Below the pieces are notes generated by a model, which did not search any database, had not been told where the DNA came from, and saw nothing but the letters and a program-made list of their open reading frames with translations. From positions 1-46,513 of the forward strand of contig NZ_JAGLEJ010000011.1 of assembly GCF_023145115.1 (NCBI RefSeq): a stretch of DNA of 46,513 bases, written 5' to 3'. The stretch is from Algiphilus sp. (GTDB lineage: Bacteria; Pseudomonadota; Gammaproteobacteria; Nevskiales; Nevskiaceae). Positions within the stretch are counted from its first letter, which is position 1. Every line of letters begins with the position of its first letter. Positions 9,728-17,621 of the stretch are shown here, piece after piece. The position numbers and the translations under genes were made by a program.

Positions 9728-10831
9728 CTACAACGGCTGGTGCGGCCGGCCGAGGTAGTCGCGCGACTGCATCTCGGTGAGACGCGAGCGCGTGCGCTGG
9801 AATTCGAAGGTCAGACGCTTGCCGGCGTAGAGCTCGTCGAGCGGCACGTCGGCGGCGATCACCAGCTTCACGTTCCGGTCGTAGAACTCGTCCACCAGAT
9901 GCACGAAACGGCGCGCGCTCTCGTCGAGCTCGGCGTCCATGCGCGGGACCTCGCTGAGCAGGATGGTCTGGTATTCGCGCGCCAGTGCGATGTAGTCCGA
10001 TGCCGCGCGTGCGGTGCGGCACAGCTCGGCAAAGCTGAACCAGGCGACGTCGTCGACTGCGCCCAGCGCCTCGATCGGGCGTCCATTGATCTGCAGCGTG
10101 ACCCGCCCCTGGGTCCGCGCCGGTGCGAGCTCATCGAATTCCTCGGACAGCGACTGCAGGGCCGCCTCGTCGCAGGGGTGCACGTAGAGCGGCAGGCGCT
10201 CCAGGGTCCGCAGCCGGAAATCGGTGGGGCTTGCCAGTTCCATGACCCGGCAGTGCGTCTTGATGCGGTCGATTGCCGGCAGGAAGCGGGCGCGCTGCAA
10301 GCCGTCGCGGTAGAGATCGTCCGGCGCCACGTTACTGGTGGCAACCAGGGTGACGCCCTCGCGGAAGAGCACTTCGGTGAGGCGGCCGAGGATCATGGCG
10401 TCGGCGATGTCGGACACGAAGAACTCGTCGAAGCACAGCACGCGCGTGGTGCGGGCCAGCTCCTCCGCGATCAGCGCCACCGGATCCTGCTCGTCCAGAT
10501 AGCGGCGGCGCTCGGCGTGCACGCCGAGCATGAAGCGATGGAAGTGAGTGCGCCGCTTCTCCTCGAAGGGGAGACTCGCATAGAAGTCGTCCATCAGCAG
10601 GGTCTTGCCGCGCCCGACGCCGCCCCACAGATACAGGCCGGTGACCGCCGGCCATCCGCTGCGGCGACGACGAAGCAGACCGCCGCGGCTGCCGCTGCCC
10701 GGGCGCGCGACCAGCTCGGCGTGGACCGCCTCGAGGGCCTCCACCGCGCGTGCCTGTGCGTCGTCCGCCTGCAGGCGGCCGGCTCCCAGCGCTTCGCGAT
10801 AGCGCGTTTGCGGGCTGTCGCCGCTCACCAC
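9728..10831 (-). CDS. zapE: Cell-division ATPase ZapE (AFG1-like)
   Basis: A 367-residue AAA-type ATPase of the ZapE/AFG1 family. In Escherichia coli it associates with the divisome and affects FtsZ-ring stability. The Walker A motif GGVGRGKT is at residues 70-77 within GLYLWGGVGRGKTLLMDDFY. It is followed by the family signature THFHRFM, Walker B LCFDEFFVSDI, and the sensor region LVATSNVAPDDLYRDGLQR. Length is typical (about 370). The first codons overlap the end of the flavoprotein gene by 7 bases, so the two are probably translationally coupled in a plsC-oxidase-zapE operon. No sigma promoter was recognised directly upstream, consistent with operon expression. Confidence 0.93.
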   Translation of the reverse strand: MVSGDSPQTRYREALGAGRLQADDAQARAVEALEAVHAELVARPGSGSRGGLLRRRRSGWPAVTGLYLWGGVGRGKTLLMDDFYASLPFEEKRRTHFHRFMLGVHAERRRYLDEQDPVALIAEELARTTRVLCFDEFFVSDIADAMILGRLTEVLFREGVTLVATSNVAPDDLYRDGLQRARFLPAIDRIKTHCRVMELASPTDFRLRTLERLPLYVHPCDEAALQSLSEEFDELAPARTQGRVTLQINGRPIEALGAVDDVAWFSFAELCRTARAASDYIALAREYQTILLSEVPRMDAELDESARRFVHLVDEFYDRNVKLVIAADVPLDELYAGKRLTFEFQRTRSRLTEMQSRDYLGRPHQPL

Positions 10832-12123
10832 GCCTCGCCCAGCCCGAAGACACCGGCCAGGTAGTCATTGAGGAAGAGCCCGCGCGGATCGAGGCCTTCG
10901 CGCAGCTCCGCGAACTCCGTCCAGCGCGGGTAGAGCTCGGCAAGGTCGTCGGCGTGGTGCTCGTGCGGCATGCTCCACAGCGGCCGCGCACCGGCGCGCT
11001 CGAAGACCTCGCCGGCCGCTTCGGCGTAGTCGCGCGCGTCGTGCGTGGCGGTCAGGTGCACGAAGGCGGTTTCGGCACCGAAGGCGGGTGACAGCGCTGC
11101 GTCGTCGGCGCAGGCATAGCGCACCCGGACCACCACGCGATAGCGCCGGTCCAGGGCGCGCAGCACGCCACCGAGCGCATGCAGCGTGTCGCCGAGCTGC
11201 GCGATGGGCAGCGCGTAGCCGAGGCTGCCCAGATCGGAATCGGCGAACAGCTGCCAGGCGAACGCCGAGTCGACGCTGTCCGGCACGCGCGCACGCTCCG
11301 GGATCAGGCGCCAGGGCACCCGCTGACGCGCGCTGGGCAGTGCGTCGCCGATGCGGTAGGCGGCGCTGCGCACGCGCGCCGTGCCGTGCCGCAGCGCTTT
11401 CGGGCGCTGCGCCATGATGCGACGCGGGCGCCGGTCGATGGTGCGCACGCGGATGTCGTCGCCGTGTGCGCTCCAGTACCACTCGACGTAGTCGTGTGCG
11501 CGCATGGCATCGACGCGACGCAGCGCCGCGGCGAGCGAGCCGCGCGTCATGCGCGAGCGCAGGTGCGTGGCCGGTACGCAGCGCAGGCCGACATGGGTGA
11601 GCACGCCGAGCGTGCCGAGGCTGATGCGGGCGAGCGCCAGGCGTGGATCGCTGCTGCCGATGCTGAACAGCGACCCGTCCGCGCCCACCATGCGGAGTCC
11701 CACCACCGGCGACGGGTGGCGGCTGTCGCCGGTACCGATGCCGTAGCTGCCGATCGATACCGCGCCACCGACGCTCTCGTTGCCGGGCCACCCCAGCGTG
11801 GGCAGTGACATGCCGTAGCTGGCGAGCCCGCGCGCCATGTGCGCCAGGCGCGTGCCCGACCGTACCCAGGCAATGCCGTGCACCGCGTCGACTTCTTCAA
11901 TGCCGGTGAAGCGCGAGAGCTGCAGGAGGCCGTCATCGCAGCGGCACATCGGTGCGCGTGTATGGCCGCGGCCGGCCACCCGGATATGGCTGCCGGTCTC
12001 GGCGGCGTAGGCCACCTCGCGCTGGATCTGCTCGAGTACCGCGGGCGTGGCGATGAAGCGCGGCGTGTGCTCGTCGCTGCCGCGCCGGGACATGCGCCGG
12101 CGGACCAGGGTCAGGGCGCTCAT
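10825..12123 (-). CDS. FAD-dependent aldonolactone oxidase-like protein (D-arabinono-1,4-lactone oxidase family)
   Basis: A 432-residue VAO-type flavoprotein. The FAD-binding half has HIRVAGRGHT, where His54 sits at the place of the covalently flavinylated His of L-gulonolactone and D-arabinonolactone oxidases. It then has SLPTLGWPGNESVGGAVSIGSYGIGTG, where the usual GTHG is replaced by GSYG. The C-terminal end, DPRGLFLNDYLAGVFG, is the hallmark of the ALO domain. These enzymes oxidise sugar lactones with oxygen or another acceptor. The actual substrate here is unknown. It overlaps plsC by 4 bases upstream and zapE by 7 bases downstream, an arrangement that suggests one tightly coupled operon. 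The GTHG change and the setting leave room for a substrate other than an aldonolactone. Confidence 0.8.
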   Translation of the reverse strand: MSALTLVRRRMSRRGSDEHTPRFIATPAVLEQIQREVAYAAETGSHIRVAGRGHTRAPMCRCDDGLLQLSRFTGIEEVDAVHGIAWVRSGTRLAHMARGLASYGMSLPTLGWPGNESVGGAVSIGSYGIGTGDSRHPSPVVGLRMVGADGSLFSIGSSDPRLALARISLGTLGVLTHVGLRCVPATHLRSRMTRGSLAAALRRVDAMRAHDYVEWYWSAHGDDIRVRTIDRRPRRIMAQRPKALRHGTARVRSAAYRIGDALPSARQRVPWRLIPERARVPDSVDSAFAWQLFADSDLGSLGYALPIAQLGDTLHALGGVLRALDRRYRVVVRVRYACADDAALSPAFGAETAFVHLTATHDARDYAEAAGEVFERAGARPLWSMPHEHHADDLAELYPRWTEFAELREGLDPRGLFLNDYLAGVFGLGEAW

Positions 12124-12863
12124 GCGGCGGGCTCCAGGCTCGCGGGAGCGGGGTCGGTCTCGCCCAGGTTGGCCTGCATGCTGGCGCGGACCTGCTCCGC
12201 GAGCGCCTCGGGGGCGTTCCCGGAGACGTAGTGGGGCGCGAGGATGTCGATGCGGATGCGCGACCAGCGCGGCCAGCGCTGACCCTCACCGAGAAAGGTG
12301 CGCGAACCGTGGATGACGACCGGCACGACCGTGGTGCCGGTGCGCGCCGCCAGCAGGAAAGCTCCCTGCTTGAAGGGCAGCAGGCCCGGATCGCGCCGGA
12401 AGGTGCCTTCGGGGAAGATGCCCAGGCTGTCACCGGCACGCATGCGCTTGAGCAGCGCGCGCGTCTGGCGTGCGCTCATCTGGACTTCCGTGCGGGCGAT
12501 GAACACCACGCCGAGGCGGTCGAGCACGCGCCCGATCAGCGGCCACTCGGCCGCGTCGTCCTTGACGACATAGCTGATGTGATCCCCCAGCGCGGCGGTG
12601 AGCAGCAGCCCGTCGAGATAACTGGCGTGATTGGCGACCACCATGACCGGCCGCTCTGCGGGCAGGGTGCCGCGCACGCGGATGGGGGCGCCGCAGCACC
12701 ACATGGCGGTGCGGATGAGCGTCCCGGCAACCCGCCGCCGCCGGTTGAGGTCGGGGAGCGTGAGCACGAGCGCGCTGAGCACGCCGAAGATCAGCACGCC
12801 GAACACGAGCGCGCAGTGCGCCGTGAACAGCCCGCCCGCGGTTCGCTGTCCGAGCGCCTTCAT
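12120..12863 (-). CDS. plsC: 1-acyl-sn-glycerol-3-phosphate acyltransferase
   Basis: A 247-residue membrane-associated acyltransferase that should convert lysophosphatidate to phosphatidate in phospholipid synthesis. A hydrophobic N-terminal segment (about residues 15-37) is followed by the catalytic HX4D motif NHASYLD (His79, Asp84), the KDDAAEWPLIGRVL substrate region, FIAR and the FPEGTFRRD motif near residue 150. The ATG at 12863 is chosen because it starts just before the membrane segment. A longer frame to 12938 would add 25 polar residues and run into the divergent promoter region of xerD. The stop codon overlaps the start of the flavoprotein gene, so it leads a three-gene operon. It could equally be one of several PlsC paralogues of the cell. 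Confidence 0.88.
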   Translation of the reverse strand: MKALGQRTAGGLFTAHCALVFGVLIFGVLSALVLTLPDLNRRRRVAGTLIRTAMWCCGAPIRVRGTLPAERPVMVVANHASYLDGLLLTAALGDHISYVVKDDAAEWPLIGRVLDRLGVVFIARTEVQMSARQTRALLKRMRAGDSLGIFPEGTFRRDPGLLPFKQGAFLLAARTGTTVVPVVIHGSRTFLGEGQRWPRWSRIRIDILAPHYVSGNAPEALAEQVRASMQANLGETDPAPASLEPAA

Positions 12864-12936
12864 CACGTTTCTGCGGCTGGGGTCGGGTCGATCATGGCGC
12901 GTAACATTACACAATGACGTTCGAGCATTTCCGCGC

Positions 12937-13854
12937 ATGAACGGATCCGGGTGCGAATCGGCCGCCGACAGGCGCCTGATCGACGACTTCGTCGAGGCGC
13001 TCTGGCTGGAGGACGGCCTTGCGGAGCCCTCGCGGAAGGCCTATGCCACCGATCTGCGCGCGGCGGCGCACTGGCTCGCCTCCTCCGGCAGTGCGCTCGG
13101 CGACGCGGATGGGGCGGCACTGCGTGCGTATCTTGCGGCGCGCGGTGCCGCCGGTGGCTTCGGCCCGCGTTCGCAGGCACGCGCGCAGAGCGCCCTGCGC
13201 CGCTTCTACGGATGGCTGGTGCGCAGCGGGCGGCGGAGCGACGATCCGGCCGCACGCCTGCGCGGCCCGCGCCTGCCGCATGCGCTGCCGGGTACCATCA
13301 GCGCATCGCAGGTGGACGCCCTGCTGGCCGCTCCGGACCCCGATACGGCCATCGGTCTGCGCGACCGCGCCTGGCTGGAGCTGATGTACGCGACCGGGCT
13401 GCGCGTCAGCGAATGCGTGACGCTGCCCGTGCACGCCTATTCCGCCCAGCAGGGGCTGATCCAGGTGATCGGCAAGGGGCGGCGCGAGCGCCTGGTTCCG
13501 GTGGGCGACGAGGCCGCCCATTGGCTGGCGCGCTATCTGCGGCACGGTCGGCCGGCGCTCGCCGGGGCGCGGCCCAGCGAGACACTGCTGCTGTCGCAGC
13601 GCGGCGCCGCCATGAGCCGGCAGAACGCGTGGCATCGCATCCGGCGCTACGCGGTGGCGGCGGGCATCCCGGGGAAGCTGTCGCCGCACACGCTGCGCCA
13701 CGCCTTCGCGACCCACCTGCTCGACCACGGCGCCGATCTGCGCGCAGTGCAAATGCTGCTCGGGCACAGTAACCTCAACACGACTCAGATCTACACCCAT
13801 GTCGCGCGTGCCCGCCTCAAGGCGTTGCACGAACAGCACCATCCGCGCGGTTGA
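12937..13854 (+). CDS. xerD: Tyrosine recombinase XerD
   Basis: A 305-residue tyrosine recombinase that with XerC resolves chromosome dimers at dif. The N-terminal SAM-like domain (residues about 10-105) has PSRKAYATDLRAAAHWL. The catalytic domain shows all key residues: Arg156 in TGLRVSE, Lys180 in IGKGRRERLVP, His251 and Arg254 in SPHTLRHAFATHLLDHGAD, His277 in LLGHSNLNTTQIYTHV and the nucleophile Tyr286. XerD rather than XerC is inferred from the following dsbC, a conserved neighbour of xerD in gammaproteobacteria. The ATG at 12937 fits the family length. An upstream extension of the frame runs through the divergent plsC gene and is rejected. A 73-bp divergent promoter region separates it from plsC. 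Confidence 0.93.
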   Translation: MNGSGCESAADRRLIDDFVEALWLEDGLAEPSRKAYATDLRAAAHWLASSGSALGDADGAALRAYLAARGAAGGFGPRSQARAQSALRRFYGWLVRSGRRSDDPAARLRGPRLPHALPGTISASQVDALLAAPDPDTAIGLRDRAWLELMYATGLRVSECVTLPVHAYSAQQGLIQVIGKGRRERLVPVGDEAAHWLARYLRHGRPALAGARPSETLLLSQRGAAMSRQNAWHRIRRYAVAAGIPGKLSPHTLRHAFATHLLDHGADLRAVQMLLGHSNLNTTQIYTHVARARLKALHEQHHPRG

Positions 13855-13912
13855 ACCTCTGCGACCGCCGGTCGTCGAAGGGTGCACGCCGCGCATCGCT
13901 CCGGAACCCAAC

Positions 13913-14809
13913 ATGCATCCCGTTCTCAGCCCCCTTCTGCTCGTCATCGGCCTCTTCGTTACCGCGTGCGGTGCATCGGAACCCGATCGAACCGTCTCCG
14001 ACGCGGCCGCATCCGATGAGGCGGCCGAGAGCGCGTCGACCCCCGCAGCGGATGCCGAAGCCGCGCAGGTGGAAGAACCCGAGGCGTCGGACGACGCCGG
14101 GACGGGCGCAACCGCGGGCGGGACCGGAGAGGCGACCGACGCCGAGCTGTCGGCGCTGCGCGACAAGCTCGCCAAGCGCGTCCCCAATCTGGACGGAAGC
14201 GAGATTCGCGCGACGCCGCTCGACGGCATCTACGAGATCTCGCGCGGCATGGCGGTGGGCTACGTGACCGCCGATGGTCGCTACCTCCTGGAAGGCGACC
14301 TCATCGATCTGGCCACCGGTCGCCAGATCACCGAGGAGCGTCGGCGCGAGGCGCGCAAGGTGGTGCTGGAGGAGGCTGCCGAGCGTTCGATCACCTTCGG
14401 TGGCGACGAGGCCGACCACCTCGTGACGGTGTTCACCGATATCGATTGCGGCTACTGCCGCAAGCTTCACAGCGAGCTGGACGACTACACGGATCGCGGT
14501 ATCGGCATCCGCTATCTGCTCTATCCGCGCAGCGGCAAGGATTCCGACGCCTACCGCAAGGCGGTGGCGACCTGGTGCAGCGACGACCGCAAGGAAGCCC
14601 TGACGCGCGCCAAGCAGGGGCAGGATCCGGGCACGAAGAGCTGCGACAATCCGGTGGATCAGCACCTGCTGGCCGGGCGCAAGCTCGGCCTGCGCGGCAC
14701 CCCGATGATGGTGCTGCCCAGTGGCGAACTGATCCAGGGCTACGTACCCGCCGAGCGCCTCATCTCGCGGCTGGAGAGTACGCCCGAGCAGGAGCCGCTG
14801 GAGAACTGA
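13913..14809 (+). CDS. dsbC: DsbC-like thiol:disulfide interchange protein, predicted lipoprotein
   Basis: A 298-residue disulfide isomerase. The signal MHPVLSPLLLVIGLFVTAC has a good lipobox (VTAC, Cys19), so the protein should be lipidated instead of free in the periplasm. Residues 20-76 form an Ala/Glu/Asp/Thr-rich linker. A dimerisation-like domain follows (LRDKLAKRVPNLDGSEIRATPLDGIYEI, with YVTADGRYLLEGDLIDLATG), then the thioredoxin domain with active site Cys179-Gly-Tyr-Cys182 (FTDIDCGYCRKLH) and the cis-proline loop RGTPMMVLPSGELIQGYVP. A second Cys pair (TWCSDDR, KSCDNP) matches the structural disulfide of DsbC. It follows xerD by 58 bases, a conserved neighbourhood. The n-region has no lysine or arginine, so processing by the lipoprotein pathway should be tested. 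Confidence 0.88.
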   Translation: MHPVLSPLLLVIGLFVTACGASEPDRTVSDAAASDEAAESASTPAADAEAAQVEEPEASDDAGTGATAGGTGEATDAELSALRDKLAKRVPNLDGSEIRATPLDGIYEISRGMAVGYVTADGRYLLEGDLIDLATGRQITEERRREARKVVLEEAAERSITFGGDEADHLVTVFTDIDCGYCRKLHSELDDYTDRGIGIRYLLYPRSGKDSDAYRKAVATWCSDDRKEALTRAKQGQDPGTKSCDNPVDQHLLAGRKLGLRGTPMMVLPSGELIQGYVPAERLISRLESTPEQEPLEN

Positions 14810-14824
14810 CGGCCACTGCCAGGT

Positions 14825-14851
14825 CCGCGGCACCGTGTCAGGGTGCCGCGG
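14825..14851. terminator. Perfect 10-bp hairpin between dsbC and fdxA
   Basis: CCGCGGCACC at 14825-14834 pairs exactly with 14842-14851 around a 7-base loop. It lies between the convergent dsbC and fdxA genes and probably ends transcription from both sides, though the T tract is weak. Confidence 0.6.
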
Positions 14852-14902
14852 CGCGTGCGATGGTCGGAGCGGAGGCGGGCTGCTGCTGCCGCGGGGCGTG
14901 CG

Positions 14903-15226
14903 CTAGCGCTCGAGGTGTTCCAGCTTGTCGGGCTTGTTGGCCCAGTCGTCGGCGTCCGCCGGCGGATCCTTCTGCTCGGTGATCACCGGCCACTCCTTGG
15001 CCAGGGCCGCATTGAGCTCCTGGAAGTGCGCCTGATCCTCGGGCAGGTCGTCCTCGGCGTAGATCGCGTTCACCGGGCATTCGGGCTCGCAGAGGGTGCA
15101 GTCGATGCACTCCTCCGGGTCGATGACCAGGAAGTTCGGCCCCTCGTGAAAGCAGTCCACCGGGCAGACTTCCACGCAGTCGGTGTATTTGCACTTGATG
15201 CAGTTTTCGGTGACGACGAAGGTCAT
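14903..15226 (-). CDS. fdxA: 7Fe-8S ferredoxin FdxA
   Basis: A 107-residue cytoplasmic electron carrier with one [3Fe-4S] and one [4Fe-4S] cluster. The cysteine pattern is CIKCKYTDCVEVCPVDCFHEG near the start and CIDCTLCEPECPVNAIY at about 40-56. The C-terminal tail (residues 65-107, with LNAALAKEWPVITEQKDPP) is the characteristic extension of the Azotobacter FdI/FdxA family. The redox partner is not apparent from the neighbours. A -10-like TATACT lies about 36 bases upstream of the start, downstream of the Nudix gene, so it probably has its own promoter. Confidence 0.95.
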   Translation of the reverse strand: MTFVVTENCIKCKYTDCVEVCPVDCFHEGPNFLVIDPEECIDCTLCEPECPVNAIYAEDDLPEDQAHFQELNAALAKEWPVITEQKDPPADADDWANKPDKLEHLER

Positions 15227-15261
15227 GTGCCAGTACCGCGAGCTCGTGTGTGAACGTGGGA

Positions 15262-15267
15262 AGTATA
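15262..15267 (-). promoter_or_regulatory. Possible -10 element of fdxA
   Basis: On the minus strand this reads TATACT, five of six matches to the sigma-70 -10 consensus, in the short gap between the Nudix gene and fdxA. I see no good -35 at 16-18 bases. Confidence 0.4.
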
Positions 15268-15291
15268 CCTGTGTGGATCACTTCCCCCCGG

Positions 15292-15870
15292 TTAGTCACC
15301 GCTGTCGTGGCTGCGTTCCCGCTCGCGCAGCTCGCGCGGGCGCCGGGTGATGTCGAGGGTGTGGATGCCGCGGGTGCCCGCCTCGCGGTCCGCCATCCAG
15401 AAGCGCAGGCTGTGCCAGATGGTGGGGAAGGCGAGCTCGTCCCAGGGGATGTCTTCCGGGGCCACGAGGCACGTCTCCGAGCTTTCCGGCGTCGGGTGAT
15501 GGCGCGGCCCGCGCATGCGGGCGCGGTAGCTGAGATAGACCTGCGCGATGTACGGCACGTTGATGATGGCGCACAGATCCTCGATCTCGACATCGGCGCC
15601 GGATTCCTCCAGCGTCTCGCGCGCTGCGCCCTCGGCGGTGGTCTCGCCCATCTCGAGGAAGCCGGCGGGGAAGGTCCAGAACCCGTGACGCGGTTCGATG
15701 TCCCGCCGGCACAGCAGCAGCCGGCCCTCGTACTCGCAGATGGCGCCGACGATGACGCGCGGGTTGCGGTAGTGGATGGCGCCGCACTGCTTGCACACCG
15801 AGCGGGGCAGGTGATCTCCCTCCGGGATCTCCACGACGAGCTCGGAGGCACATTCGGAGCAGTACTTCAT
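15292..15870 (-). CDS. Nudix hydrolase with N-terminal zinc ribbon
   Basis: A 192-residue protein. The N-terminal zinc ribbon is CSEC at residues 4-7 and CKQC at about 26-29. The Nudix fold has the complete box GFLEMGETTAEGAARETLEESGA (pattern GX5EX7REXXEEXGX) near residues 70-92. Such enzymes cleave nucleoside diphosphates linked to another moiety. The zinc ribbon resembles that of NudC-type NADH or RNA-cap pyrophosphatases, but the large NudC N-terminal domain is absent and the substrate is unknown. It shares its strand with fdxA and lies upstream of it. It is divergent from the outer-membrane barrel gene across 269 bases in which I see no gene. Confidence 0.85.
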   Translation of the reverse strand: MKYCSECASELVVEIPEGDHLPRSVCKQCGAIHYRNPRVIVGAICEYEGRLLLCRRDIEPRHGFWTFPAGFLEMGETTAEGAARETLEESGADVEIEDLCAIINVPYIAQVYLSYRARMRGPRHHPTPESSETCLVAPEDIPWDELAFPTIWHSLRFWMADREAGTRGIHTLDITRRPRELRERERSHDSGD

Positions 15871-16139
15871 GCCGGCGGGGCCGGCGCGGGGCAGTGACGC
15901 ATGGTCGGTTCCGGAACGCGAATCGGTCTGGTGCGTGAGCGCATCCGGTCATTCTCCCGCAATCGCCGGGGACGTGAGCGCCGCGTGTTCCGGCTGTCGC
16001 TCTTCCGGTCCGCGACCGCGTGCGGTCGAAGGACAGGCTGGACAGGCGCGGGCGCTATCGGGGATGATCCGCACAGCCACGCGCGTCGGGTCCTCGACGA
16101 TCCGGCGCGAGATTCGAAATCAAGGGAGTGGGGGAGCCC

Positions 16140-16706
16140 ATGAAGAAAGTCGTCGCATGTCTCGTTGCCTGCGCCTGTGCCGCACCGTCGGTGGCGCTGG
16201 CCGAGGAGAGCAGCCTCAAGTTCACGGTGGCTGCCGACTACGCCAACAACAACGTGTCCTTCTCGGACAGCGATCCCGCGCTGACCAATCAGGACTACAA
16301 GAGCGACATGGTCAACCTGAAGCTCGGCCTTCGGCCGGAAAGCTTCACCGGCCGCGCCTCCTTCCTGACCTTCGAGGCCCACGTCGGCATGGGGCTTCGG
16401 GACGACGAGGAGCCCGGCGATATCGAGACCGACATGTACTACGGCGGATTCATCGTGCCGCATGCCGTGGTCTTCGATCTCTTCGAGCTGTCGTTCCCGG
16501 TGGGGTACTCGCGCATCGAGCTCACCAAGGGCGGTGTCGACACCACGCACAACAGCGTGTCCTTCGGCGGCAACGTCATGCTGCCGCTGCGGCTCATCTT
16601 CCCGAACGGTCCGGATATCCGCCTGAGCGCCGGTGGTCAGGTGTACCACCAGAGCAGCGAGCTGCGCGTGTACGGCTACAACGCGGGTCTGCGCTGGGAC
16701 TTCTAG
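16140..16706 (+). CDS. Small outer-membrane beta-barrel protein, function unknown
   Basis: The ATG at 16140 follows GGGGGAG at ideal spacing and gives 188 residues. An earlier GTG at 16128 adds four residues and is less likely. A signal peptide (MKKVVACLVACACAAPSVALA) is followed by alternating strands (LKFTVAADYANNN, VNLKLGLRPESF, YGGFIVPHAVVF, LFELSFPVGYSRIEL, RVYGYNAGLRWDF). The protein ends with phenylalanine, the typical C-terminal signal for the BAM complex, so an eight- to ten-stranded barrel is likely. No family was recognised beyond a general outer-membrane barrel. It is a single gene closed by a very strong hairpin. Confidence 0.75.
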   Translation: MKKVVACLVACACAAPSVALAEESSLKFTVAADYANNNVSFSDSDPALTNQDYKSDMVNLKLGLRPESFTGRASFLTFEAHVGMGLRDDEEPGDIETDMYYGGFIVPHAVVFDLFELSFPVGYSRIELTKGGVDTTHNSVSFGGNVMLPLRLIFPNGPDIRLSAGGQVYHQSSELRVYGYNAGLRWDF

Positions 16707-16730
16707 GCGGCACGCGGATCACGCGATATC

Positions 16731-16765
16731 CGACACCCCGGGCGCGTGCCGCGCCCGGGGTGTCG
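16731..16765. terminator. 16-bp perfect stem terminator
   Basis: Bases 16731-16746 (CGACACCCCGGGCGCG) pair without mismatch with 16750-16765 across a 3-base loop. It lies 24 bases after the barrel gene and 26 bases before the end of the convergent PaaX-like gene, so it can serve both transcripts. The following T tract is short. Confidence 0.75.
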
Positions 16766-16791
16766 TCGTTCCGGGGATGCGTGCCGGCCGG

Positions 16792-17604
16792 TCAGGCCGC
16801 GGCGGTCTGGGCGGTGTCGAACCCGCGAACAAACAGCTGCTGCCAGATCGCCTGGCCCACCTGATCGAAATGCCGTGCGGTCACGAGCAGCTGTTGCCGC
16901 GCTTCGGTGTCGACCATCGGTTCGGGCAGCAGGGGGTCGAAGACCAGTCGTCTGATGGCGTCACCGCCGAGCAGGAAGGACTCCCGTGCGGCGGTCTCCA
17001 GTTCGAGACGGTGCCGGCGCTCGAGCCAGTTGGTCAGCCGCGCGTGCGTGTCCCGATAGCCCGCGTTGAGGGCTTCTCGGTCCCACAGGCCTTCAATGCG
17101 GTCGAGATCCGCCGCGGCGAAGTCGCGCGCCAGGAATATCTGGGCGCTGCCGTCCAGGCCGAGCGTGCGCAGGCGGCGACGGACGGCTTCGGTATCGGTC
17201 TCGATGTTGTCGGGCCGCAGATGCAGGCCGCGCGAGAGCTTGCGGAAGCCGAGCATGTCGAGCGCCCGCCGGCGCCGGCGCAGCGCCGCCCGGTCGCTGC
17301 GACCGAGCGCGGCGGTATGCACGCAGACGTACTCGCCGCTCCACGGGCGCAGTCTCGCGTCCAGTCGTCGCCAGCCGGCGATCTCGGTCGCGACCTCGTG
17401 CGCGGACGGGCTCAGGCGGTAGCTGCCGCGTTCGGCCGATTCGATCATGCCGTTGGCAGCCAGCCGTGTGAGTGTCACGCGGGCGTTGCTCTCGCCGATG
17501 CCGAAGAGCGCGCAGGCGCCCACGGCGTTGCGCGCGGCGACCGGTTGCGGGTCGACCGCGAGCAGGAGGTCGAGCAGAAGCTTCTTGGCGGTGGGGCCCT
17601 GCAT
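16792..17604 (-). CDS. PaaX-family transcriptional regulator
   Basis: A 270-residue regulator. An N-terminal winged helix-turn-helix (about residues 27-66; IGESNARVTLTRLAANGMIESAERGSYRLSP) is followed by the PaaX middle domain (WSGEYVCVHTAALGR; MLGFRKLSRGLHLRPDNI) and the C-terminal PaaX segment RRLVFDPLLPEPMV. In Escherichia coli PaaX is the phenylacetyl-CoA-responsive repressor of the paa genes, and relatives usually sense an acyl-CoA. The start at 17604 lies 17 bases after the aidB stop, so both are probably on one transcript and the regulator may control its own operon and the divergent one. The open frame continues upstream in a different frame through aidB; that part is a shadow. Confidence 0.85.
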   Translation of the reverse strand: MQGPTAKKLLLDLLLAVDPQPVAARNAVGACALFGIGESNARVTLTRLAANGMIESAERGSYRLSPSAHEVATEIAGWRRLDARLRPWSGEYVCVHTAALGRSDRAALRRRRRALDMLGFRKLSRGLHLRPDNIETDTEAVRRRLRTLGLDGSAQIFLARDFAAADLDRIEGLWDREALNAGYRDTHARLTNWLERRHRLELETAARESFLLGGDAIRRLVFDPLLPEPMVDTEARQQLLVTARHFDQVGQAIWQQLFVRGFDTAQTAAA

Positions 17605-17621
17605 GGAACGCGACTGTCGCC

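Noticed and set aside
12631..12936. Upstream extension of xerD
   Set aside because: It overlaps divergent plsC and has no resemblance to the Xer N-terminal domain.
15901..16143. 80-residue open frame in the Nudix-barrel gap
   Set aside because: Arg-rich composition with no ribosome site or homology that I recognise. It overlaps the barrel gene start.
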